A stretch of 64,000 nucleotides of DNA from Mycolicibacterium bacteremicum. GTDB taxonomy: Bacteria; Actinomycetota; Actinomycetes; Mycobacteriales; Mycobacteriaceae. The stretch's first letter is position 1. Every line of letters starts with the position of its first letter. Below the pieces are notes generated by a model that saw only the letters and a program-made list of their open reading frames with translations, was not told where the DNA came from and did not search any database. This document shows positions 53,471 to 60,792 of the stretch, one piece after another. The DNA lies in contig NZ_CALUAE010000022.1 in the NCBI RefSeq assembly GCF_943913955.1, forward strand, positions 17,605 through 81,604, written 5' to 3'. The position numbers and the translations under genes are program-made.

Positions 53471-54613
53471 ACCGCCGCGCTTGACGAGTTGCTTTGCGAT
53501 GACACCCTTCTGGATCTCGTTGGTGCCCTCCCCCACGATCATCAACGGGGCGTCCCGGAAGTAGCGCTCGACATCGTATTCGGTGGAGTAGCCGTAACCG
53601 CCATGCACTCGGACGGCGTCGAGGGCGATCTGCATGGCGGTCTCCGAACAGAACAGCTTGGCCATCCCGGCCTCCATGTCCACCCGCTCACCCGAGTCGA
53701 ACTTCTCGGCCGCCGAGAGCAACAGCGCCCGTGCCGCGGCCAGTCTGGTACCCATATCGGCCAGCATGTTGCCCACCGCCTGATGCTCCCAGATCGGCTT
53801 GCCGAAGCTCTCCCGGTCCTGGGCGTAACGCAGGGCATCCTCGAAGGCCGCCCGGGCGACGCCGGTGGCCCGGGCGGCGACCTGAAGTCGGCCCACCTCA
53901 AGACCTTTCATCATCTGCGCGAAGCCCTTGCCCTCATCGGCGCCGAGCAGCGCACCCGTGGGGACCCGCGCACCGGCGAAGTTCAGCTCGCAGGCCTCGA
54001 CGCCCTTGTAGCCGAGCTTGGGCAGATCCTTGGAGATGGTGAAGCCCGGCACCTTCTCCACCAGCAGGATGGACACCCCGGTGTGCGCCGGCGTGGCATC
54101 CGGGTCGGTCTTGCACAGCAGCGCAACAAGATCCGAGCGGCGGGCGTTGGAGATCCAGGTCTTGGCCCCGTCGATCACGTAGTCGTCACCGTCACGGCGG
54201 GCCACGGTGCGCATGGCCTGCAGGTCCGAACCACCGCCGGGTTCGGTGAGCGCCATCGTGGCGCGCAGCTCACCGGTGGCCATCCGCGGCAGATAGGTCT
54301 GCTTCTGTTCCTCGGTGCCGAAGAGCAGAATCAGCTTGGACACCACGGTGTGGCCACCCATCGCCCCGGCCAGACTCATCCAGCCGCGCGCCAGTTCCTC
54401 GGCCACCTGCACATAGCAGGGCATCGACACCGCGCCGAATCCGTAGGGCTCCGGGATGGACAGGCCGAAGATGCCGATCTTCTTCATCGTCTCGATGAGG
54501 TCCCCGGGATAGGTATTGGCGTGCTCGAGCTCACGCACCACCGGCCTGACCTGCTTGTCGACGAACTCCCGGACAGTTCGGACGATCGCCTCTTCTTCGG
54601 CCGCGAGCACCAT
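53459..54613 (-). CDS. Acyl-CoA dehydrogenase
   Basis: A 384-residue FAD enzyme of the short/medium-chain acyl-CoA dehydrogenase type: MALTEPGGGSDLQAM and KTWISNARRSDLVALL (flavin/substrate), ARATGVARAAFEDALRYAQD, and the C-terminal GTNEIQKGVIAKQL with the catalytic glutamate just before (VGEGTNEI). One cannot tell the chain length preferred. No electron-transfer or hydratase genes adjoin it. Confidence 0.92.
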   Translation of the reverse strand: MVLAAEEEAIVRTVREFVDKQVRPVVRELEHANTYPGDLIETMKKIGIFGLSIPEPYGFGAVSMPCYVQVAEELARGWMSLAGAMGGHTVVSKLILLFGTEEQKQTYLPRMATGELRATMALTEPGGGSDLQAMRTVARRDGDDYVIDGAKTWISNARRSDLVALLCKTDPDATPAHTGVSILLVEKVPGFTISKDLPKLGYKGVEACELNFAGARVPTGALLGADEGKGFAQMMKGLEVGRLQVAARATGVARAAFEDALRYAQDRESFGKPIWEHQAVGNMLADMGTRLAAARALLLSAAEKFDSGERVDMEAGMAKLFCSETAMQIALDAVRVHGGYGYSTEYDVERYFRDAPLMIVGEGTNEIQKGVIAKQLVKRGGLGI

Positions 54614-54670
54614 GAGAGCAATCTATCGGCACCGCGGCGGCTGCAACCTCCGCACTGGGAGGATGGACCG

Positions 54671-55735
54671 GTGCCCGTTACCACACTCCACGATCCCGGC
54701 CGGCGCGGTTTCGCCAGCGACAACTACGCGGGCGTCCATCCCGAGGTACTGGCCGCACTGACCGCCGCCAACGGCGGGCATGAGATCGCCTACGGCGAGG
54801 ACGCGTACACCGCCAGGTTGCGGGAGATCGTCCGCTCCCACTTCGGCGCTGCCGCCGAGACGTTCCCCGTGTTCAACGGCACCGGGGCCAACGTCGTGGC
54901 GCTGACCGGTCTGCTGCCGCGCTGGGGTGCGGTGATCACCGCACAGACCGCGCACATCAACACCGACGAGGCCGGCGCCCCGGAACGCGTGATGGGCCAC
55001 AAACTACTGACCGTGCCCACCCCGGACGGCAAGCTGACCCCCGACCTGATCGCCCGCGAGGCGTACGGATGGGGTAATGAACACCGTGCCCAACCGCTGG
55101 CCGTCAGCATCACCCAGTCCACCGAGATGGGCACGCTCTACACCCCCGAACAGATCCGCGCCATCACCGATTTCGCGCACTCGCACGGGATGGCGGTGCA
55201 CGCGGACGGTGCGCGATTGTGGAACGCGGCCGCCGCCCTGGATGTCGGGTTCCGCGCTTTCACCACCGACGCCGGCGTCGACGTCCTCAGCCTCGGCGGC
55301 ACCAAGAACGGACTGCTGGGCGCGGAGGCCGTGGTGGTGCTGGACCCCGATCGCGTCGACGGGCTGGTCTACCTGCGCAAGCTGCTGATGCAGCTGTCCA
55401 GCAAGATGCGGTTCGCCTCGGCACAGCTGCTGAGCCTGTTCGAGGACGAACTGGGGTTACGCAGCGCCCGGCACGCCAACGCGATGGCCCAGCGACTGCG
55501 CACCGCGTTGGAGGCTGCCTCGTTGCCGGGCCTGGCCTTCACCCAAGACAGCCAGACCAACGCCGTCTTCGCCACCCTGCCCACCGACGCGGCCGACCGC
55601 ATCCGCGAACAGGTTCGCTTCTACGACTGGGACCGGGCCCGCGGCGAGGTGCGCTGGATGACCGCCTGGGACACCACCGCCGAGGACGTCGACGCCTTCG
55701 TCGCCGTCATCCGTGCGGAGTTGCAACGCGCCTGA
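54671..55735 (+). CDS. Low-specificity L-threonine aldolase (beta-eliminating lyase family)
   Basis: GTG at 54671 gives a 354-residue PLP enzyme: GFASDNYAGVHPEVLAAL, FPVFNGTGANVVALTG, AVHADGARLWNAAAAL and the PLP lysine in LSLGGTKNGLLG. This is the fold-type I threonine aldolase group, making glycine and acetaldehyde. Divergent from the acyl-CoA dehydrogenase with 57 bases between. The longer in-frame extension upstream is antisense to that gene. Confidence 0.88.
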   Translation: MPVTTLHDPGRRGFASDNYAGVHPEVLAALTAANGGHEIAYGEDAYTARLREIVRSHFGAAAETFPVFNGTGANVVALTGLLPRWGAVITAQTAHINTDEAGAPERVMGHKLLTVPTPDGKLTPDLIAREAYGWGNEHRAQPLAVSITQSTEMGTLYTPEQIRAITDFAHSHGMAVHADGARLWNAAAALDVGFRAFTTDAGVDVLSLGGTKNGLLGAEAVVVLDPDRVDGLVYLRKLLMQLSSKMRFASAQLLSLFEDELGLRSARHANAMAQRLRTALEAASLPGLAFTQDSQTNAVFATLPTDAADRIREQVRFYDWDRARGEVRWMTAWDTTAEDVDAFVAVIRAELQRA

Positions 55736-55850
55736 CAACCCCTGGCGGCGATGAGGATTCGAGGCACGGACAACGCGCCGCAGCGCGCCAGGTGGCGGTC
55801 GGCTGCACACCAGACGTGCCCTGCTTCCAGGCGGTCTATCGTGGATCGTG

Positions 55851-56936
55851 ATGAGACTGCCCGTCATGCCACCGGTGTCCCCGATGCTGGCCAAACCGGT
55901 GCGCGAGATACCGCCCGGCGCATCGTATGAACCGAAATGGGACGGCTTCCGCTCCATCCTGTTCCGCGATGGCGACGAGGTGGAATTGGGCAGCCGAAAC
56001 GAGCGGCCGCTGACACGGTACTTTCCCGAACTCGTCGCCGCCGCCCGCACCGAACTGCCCCCGCGGTGCGTGGTCGACGGGGAGATCGTGATCGCCGGCG
56101 ACGCCGGGCTGGATTTCGAAACGTTGCAGCTGCGGCTGCATCCAGCGGCGTCGCGGGTGACCAAGCTGGCGGCCGAGACGCCGGCCGCCTTCATCGCCTT
56201 CGATCTGCTCGCCCTCGGCGACGAGGACCTGACCGGGCGGCCGTTCGCCGACCGGCGGGCAGCGCTGACCGCCGCGCTGGGCGGCTGCGGGCCCACCTTC
56301 CACCTGACCCCCGCGACCACCGACGAGGACACCGCGTCCCGCTGGTTCACCGATTTCGAGGGCGCGGGGCTGGACGGTCTGATCGCCAAACCGCTCGACG
56401 GGGTCTACCAACCGGACAAGCGGGTCATGTTCAAGGTCAAGCATGAGCGCACCGCGGACTGCGTGGTGGCCGGCTACCGGCTGCACAAATCCGGTGACGA
56501 TGCCATCGGATCGCTCATGCTCGGACTGTACGACCGGGCCGGCGCGCTCGCCTCCGTCGGCGTCATCGGGGCGTTCACGATGGCCCGGCGCCGCGAGCTG
56601 TTCGACGAATTGCAGCCGCTGGTCACCACATTCGACAACCATCCGTGGAACTGGGCCGAGCACATCCCGGTGGAACCGTCGGTGCGGCGCACGGCGAACT
56701 CACGCTGGAATCCGGCGAAGAGCCTGTCGTTCGTCCCGCTACGGCCCGAGCGGGTGGTCGAGGTGCGTTACGAGCACATGCAGCGCGGGCCCGGGGGCGA
56801 CGGGGGAAGTCCGAGGTTTCGGCACATGGCCCAGTTCAACCGGTGGCGCCCGGACCGGGACCCACGCTCGTGCACCTTCGAACAGCTCGACGAGCCGAAC
56901 ACGTTCCGGCTCACCGACATCCTTCCCGGACTCTAG
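55851..56936 (+). CDS. ligC: ATP-dependent DNA ligase LigC (second copy)
   Basis: A 361-residue ligase (ATG 55851; GTG 55848 is possible) with the same motif series as the copy at 45727: SYEPKWDGFRSILF, FIAFDLLALGDED, GLDGLIAKPLDGVYQPDKR, MFKVKHERTADCVVAGY and WRPDRDPRSCTFEQLDEP. M. smegmatis also carries two ligC genes close together; here about 9 kb separates them on opposite strands. The stop overlaps the convergent oxidoreductase stop by four bases. Confidence 0.9.
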   Translation: MRLPVMPPVSPMLAKPVREIPPGASYEPKWDGFRSILFRDGDEVELGSRNERPLTRYFPELVAAARTELPPRCVVDGEIVIAGDAGLDFETLQLRLHPAASRVTKLAAETPAAFIAFDLLALGDEDLTGRPFADRRAALTAALGGCGPTFHLTPATTDEDTASRWFTDFEGAGLDGLIAKPLDGVYQPDKRVMFKVKHERTADCVVAGYRLHKSGDDAIGSLMLGLYDRAGALASVGVIGAFTMARRRELFDELQPLVTTFDNHPWNWAEHIPVEPSVRRTANSRWNPAKSLSFVPLRPERVVEVRYEHMQRGPGGDGGSPRFRHMAQFNRWRPDRDPRSCTFEQLDEPNTFRLTDILPGL

Positions 56937-59131
56937 ACCGGTGTCACCCGCACCGGGATGTTGCCCTGGCGCGGCAGCCCGGTGATCGAATCGAATTCGA
57001 TATCGGTGGGCACCAGCCGCCCGACATTGCTTCCGCGGTCGCGGACTTCGTCGTCCTCCGTGGTCAGCCCACCGAAGGCGTGATGCATCGCGACGACATC
57101 GCGGCGCAGCGTGTCGTCGGCCTCCACGACGGCCGGGATGTAGTCGTGCGGCGAGGCGATGGTGACCAGGCTGCCGGAGTCAAGACCGAGTTCGGCGATG
57201 GCCTCGGGATGCATGTAGGCCGGGTTGTAAGCCTTGCCTCCGTTGAGTTTCGGCAGCTGCGTACCGGAACTGTTCATGAAGTTCTTGTGCCGTCGCGGGA
57301 TGAGCCGGAACGGGTGGTCCCGGTCGGCGCGGGCGGTGCGGAAGTCCTCGGCGAGCACATCGGCGAGTTCACCGAGCAGCGCCGCGTTGCCGATGTCCAG
57401 CCGGTCGGTGCAGTCCGGGTCACGCTCCTGCACCACCGCGTCGACGTCGAAGATGTGACCGTGTTCGTGGCCGGCCACCTCTTCCAATGGGATTCGGGAA
57501 TTCGCACACATCTGCGCGAACAGCTCCTCGGTCGTCAACTCGGTGTCCTTGTCCATGACGACCACCGCCGGCGGGGACTCCATGAAGCGGCCGCCTCCCC
57601 CGCCGAAGAAGTTGACGAAGAACATCTGCAGGTCCATCCGTTTGGCCAACCCGAGGAAGAACTGCCACTCCTCGATCAGGTCCGATCCGGCCGGCGGATC
57701 GACCAGTCGCGGTGCGTACTGCGCATACGCGGCCGGGATGCCGGTGCCACTGGTGTAGTACTTGATCAGTTCGCTGCCCTGCGTCATCGCCGGAGTTTCC
57801 ATCTGCATCTTCGGCGCCATCACGTAATGCGCCAACCGGGAGGTCAGCGACATCTCGGTGTCCAGGGTGACCAGCAGTTCCAGTGACTGCAAGGCGCGTT
57901 CGGTCTTACGCTGGTCCGGCCAGGCCGCCATCGGATTGCCGCCGATACAGATCAGCGCCTTGACCTGACCCTCTCCCGGCAGCAGGATCTCGTCGGCCAG
58001 CGCTGCGGTGGGCATCCCGCTGACGGTGTCGGTGAGCCCGCGGACCCGCAGTCGTTCGCCATAACCCCAGCCCTCGTAGGGCGGGTGCGGCTGGGCCTTG
58101 GCCGTGAACGCCGGCATCAGCGTGTTGGGCCGGGTCACCCGTTGCCCGGCGCGCTGCCAGCGGCCGCAGAGGGTGGTCAGGCACAGGCACAGGTATTCGA
58201 CGAGGCTGCCGTGTAGTCCGAAGTTGGCCCCGGTACCGGCGTTGACCATACCCGGGCGGTCACCGTGGGTGGCGAAAACCGTTGCTGCCTCGACCAACTG
58301 ATCGCGCGGGATGTCGGCACGCTCGGCGACGTAGTCGACGGTGAAACCGGACACCGCATCGGCCAGTGCGGCGAATCCTTCTGCGTTCTGGTCGACGAAT
58401 GCCGGATCGTAGAGCTTCTCGGTGATGATCAGATTGATGATCCCGGCCAGGATGGTGGCGTCCTCGCCGGGCCGGGGTTGCAGGTGGATGCTCGCGCGCG
58501 CCGCGGTCTGTGAGCGGCGGGGATCGATGACGATGAGCCGCATTCCCCGGTTGATCGCCTCGCGCAGATTGCGCGACGGGTTCTGCCCCGGGATGCCGAT
58601 CGCCTTGGACACCAGGGGGTTGGTGCCGATGAGCAGCCAGCTGTCGGCCTCGTCGAAGGGGATGTCGCCGCCGAGCCAGTGCCCGTGCGCGGCGAGTGCG
58701 ATCTGCTTACCGGGCTGGTCGATGGTGTTGGCGGTGAAGAACATCGGCGATTCGATGGCCCGGATGAATGCGTTGGCGGTCAGCGCCGAGGCCGGGTACG
58801 GCAGCCCGTTGGTACCGAGGTAGATGGCGACCGAGCGGGGACCGTACTCGGCGATGAGGTGCTGCAGCTTTGCCGCGATCTCGTCGGTGGCTTGTTCGGA
58901 CGCGATGGGTGCGTACCTGCCGTCGGCGCTGCGTTTCTGGCTGTGCAGCAGCCGGTGCGGATTGTTGTGGATGTCGGGCAGTGCCCGGCCCTTCTCGCAG
59001 GTGTAGCCCTGGAACATCGGGTTGTCCGGGTCGCCGGTGACCTTGACGAGTTTGCCGTCGGCGACGGTGGCGAGCACCCCGCAGTGCGCGGAACAGATGC
59101 GGCAGATCCCGGGCTTCGTCGTCGGCATCAC
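56933..59131 (-). CDS. Molybdopterin oxidoreductase with N-terminal 4Fe-4S site
   Basis: A 732-residue DMSO-reductase-family enzyme. The 4Fe-4S cluster cysteines are ICRICSAHCGV and YTCEKGRAL; the molybdopterin-binding parts follow (WLLIGTNPLVSK, LIVIDPRRSQTAARA, ICIGGNPMAAWPD) and the C-terminal MopB domain (NPAYMHPEAIAELGLDSGSLV). No Tat signal, so cytosolic. At the usual Mo-ligand place the sequence reads NTIDQPGKQI, with no Cys or Ser. Substrate unknown; formate- or nitrate-type labels would be guesses. Start GTG 59131 or ATG 59128. Confidence 0.87.
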   Translation of the reverse strand: MMPTTKPGICRICSAHCGVLATVADGKLVKVTGDPDNPMFQGYTCEKGRALPDIHNNPHRLLHSQKRSADGRYAPIASEQATDEIAAKLQHLIAEYGPRSVAIYLGTNGLPYPASALTANAFIRAIESPMFFTANTIDQPGKQIALAAHGHWLGGDIPFDEADSWLLIGTNPLVSKAIGIPGQNPSRNLREAINRGMRLIVIDPRRSQTAARASIHLQPRPGEDATILAGIINLIITEKLYDPAFVDQNAEGFAALADAVSGFTVDYVAERADIPRDQLVEAATVFATHGDRPGMVNAGTGANFGLHGSLVEYLCLCLTTLCGRWQRAGQRVTRPNTLMPAFTAKAQPHPPYEGWGYGERLRVRGLTDTVSGMPTAALADEILLPGEGQVKALICIGGNPMAAWPDQRKTERALQSLELLVTLDTEMSLTSRLAHYVMAPKMQMETPAMTQGSELIKYYTSGTGIPAAYAQYAPRLVDPPAGSDLIEEWQFFLGLAKRMDLQMFFVNFFGGGGGRFMESPPAVVVMDKDTELTTEELFAQMCANSRIPLEEVAGHEHGHIFDVDAVVQERDPDCTDRLDIGNAALLGELADVLAEDFRTARADRDHPFRLIPRRHKNFMNSSGTQLPKLNGGKAYNPAYMHPEAIAELGLDSGSLVTIASPHDYIPAVVEADDTLRRDVVAMHHAFGGLTTEDDEVRDRGSNVGRLVPTDIEFDSITGLPRQGNIPVRVTPV

Positions 59132-59185
59132 CCGATGCTAAGCGACTGCACAGCATTGCCGTGGCGGTTTGCGAGAAGTGCTCTC

Positions 59186-59216
59186 TTGACCTCAACAACG
59201 GTTCAGGTCGCAGGGT
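59186..59216 (+). promoter_or_regulatory. MerR/SoxR-type promoter and operator
   Basis: A -35 TTGACC (59186-59191) and -10 CAGGGT (59211-59216) are separated by 19 bases, the over-long spacer typical of MerR-family promoters. The spacer carries a dyad, GACCTCAAC (59188-59196) and GTTCAGGTC (59201-59209), around AACG; 8 of 9 positions pair. This mirrors SoxR/MerR sites. It faces the metallo-beta-lactamase gene at 59244. No MerR regulator is encoded nearby. Confidence 0.6.
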
Positions 59217-59243
59217 GGAGGCACCCGACATCGAGGAGGCACC

Positions 59244-59885
59244 ATGCGGCAGATCCGCAGCGACCTGTGGGAGACCCGGCCCGACAATCCGTTCCCCGGC
59301 CTGACCACGCACGCCTACCTGTGGACCGGCGGCCGGCACGGCAACGTGCTGTTCTACGGCACCGCGACCGACGCCGACTTCGACGCGATCGCCGCACTCG
59401 GCGGGGTGGCCCACCAGTATCTGTCCCACCGCGACGAAGCCGGCCCGCAACTGGGCAACATCAAGGAACGGTTCGGCGCCGTGCTGCACGCCCCTGCCAT
59501 CGAAGAGGCCGATATCGGCAAGCACGCGGCCATCGACGTCGCGCTGGCCGGCCGCCATGTCGACGCCTCGGGCATCGAGGTGATCCCGACCCCCGGCCAC
59601 ACCCCGGGCAGCACCTGCTACCTGGTGCCCGGCGCCAACGGCCAGAGCTACCTCTTCACCGGCGACACCATATTCCTCGGCGAGGACGGCGACTGGGCGG
59701 CCGGTTACCTGCCGGGGCACAGCGACGCCGCGACCCTGCGGGACAGCCTGCGCATCCTGGCCCACGAGCACCCCGACCTGGTGATCTCGAGTGCCTTCCC
59801 CGCCGAATCCGCGGTGCAGGTACCGGGTTCCCGGTGGGCGGCATGTGTCGAACAGGCCCGGGCAGGAGTTAGATTGCCGGCATGA
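59244..59885 (+). CDS. Metallo-beta-lactamase-fold hydrolase, atypical metal motif
   Basis: A 213-residue MBL-fold protein: PTPGHTPGSTCYLVP and LFTGDTIFL are clear, but the usual HxHxDH metal motif is replaced by YLSHRDEAG. This sub-group is known in actinobacteria but has no settled function. A GAGGAGG site lies 6 bases before the ATG and a MerR-type promoter about 30 bases upstream, so it is probably stress- or ligand-induced. The stop overlaps gluQ (ATGA). Confidence 0.82.
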   Translation: MRQIRSDLWETRPDNPFPGLTTHAYLWTGGRHGNVLFYGTATDADFDAIAALGGVAHQYLSHRDEAGPQLGNIKERFGAVLHAPAIEEADIGKHAAIDVALAGRHVDASGIEVIPTPGHTPGSTCYLVPGANGQSYLFTGDTIFLGEDGDWAAGYLPGHSDAATLRDSLRILAHEHPDLVISSAFPAESAVQVPGSRWAACVEQARAGVRLPA

Positions 59886-60748
59886 CCAGCCCTGCCGGCG
59901 CGGGCCGGTTCGCGCCGAGCCCGTCGGCCGACCTGCACATCGGCAACCTGCGCACCGCCGCGCTGGCTTGGCTGTTCGCCCGGTCCACCGGTCGCCGCTT
60001 CCTGATCCGGGTGGAGGATCTCGACGACCGCACGTTCACCGAGGTGGCCGCCCGGCAGCTCGCCGACCTGGCCACCATCGGCGTCGACGCCGACGATCCG
60101 CCCGAGTTCCAGACCGCGCACACCGCGCGCTACGACACCGTTATCAACGACCTACGCGACCGCGGGCTGGTATACGAATGTTATTGCAGCAGAAAGGACA
60201 TCCTGGCCGCGCCGCGGGCACCGCACGCACCGGAGGGTGCGTACCCGGGCACCTGCCGCGATCGGGTGCGCCCTGCTGAGCACGACCGTCCGCCGGCGCT
60301 GCGGCTGCGCAGCGACAATGCCCCGTTCACCGTGGTGGACCTGCTGCACGGCGAGTTCACCGGCGTGATGGACGATTTCGTGCTGCGCCGCGGTGACGGT
60401 GTGACCGCCTACAACCTGGCGGTCGTCGTCGACGACGCCGCAGCCGGCATCGATCAGGTGGTGCGCGGTGACGACCTGCTGTCCTCGTCACCGCGGCAGG
60501 CCTACCTGGCCCGGTTGCTCGGCTATCCGTCGGTCAGCTATGCGCACGTCCCGCTGGTGGTGAACGGCGAGGGTAAGCGGCTGGCAAAGCGTGACGGTGC
60601 GGTGACGTTGGCCGAACTCGGTGTCGACCACGCGCTGGCCCTCATCGCGGACTCACTGGGATACCGGGCGCGCACGCTGGGCGGCATGCTGGCCGAGTTC
60701 GATCCCGCGGCATTACCGCGCCAACCGTGGGTATACCGCCCGGTGTGA
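59882..60748 (+). CDS. gluQ: Glutamyl-Q tRNA(Asp) synthetase
   Basis: A 288-residue GluRS paralogue without the anticodon-binding domain. It shows GRFAPSPSADLHIGNLRTA (HIGH), the zinc-site cysteines CYCSRKDI and YPGTCRD, and the KMSKS equivalent KRLAKRDG. GluQ attaches glutamate to the queuosine base of tRNA-Asp. Its presence suggests queuosine in this species, although the pathway genes are not in the window. Confidence 0.92.
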   Translation: MTSPAGAGRFAPSPSADLHIGNLRTAALAWLFARSTGRRFLIRVEDLDDRTFTEVAARQLADLATIGVDADDPPEFQTAHTARYDTVINDLRDRGLVYECYCSRKDILAAPRAPHAPEGAYPGTCRDRVRPAEHDRPPALRLRSDNAPFTVVDLLHGEFTGVMDDFVLRRGDGVTAYNLAVVVDDAAAGIDQVVRGDDLLSSSPRQAYLARLLGYPSVSYAHVPLVVNGEGKRLAKRDGAVTLAELGVDHALALIADSLGYRARTLGGMLAEFDPAALPRQPWVYRPV

Positions 60749-60792
60749 GCGAAACCCTGGCCCCGGCGGGCGGTCATTGCTACCGTCCGGCC

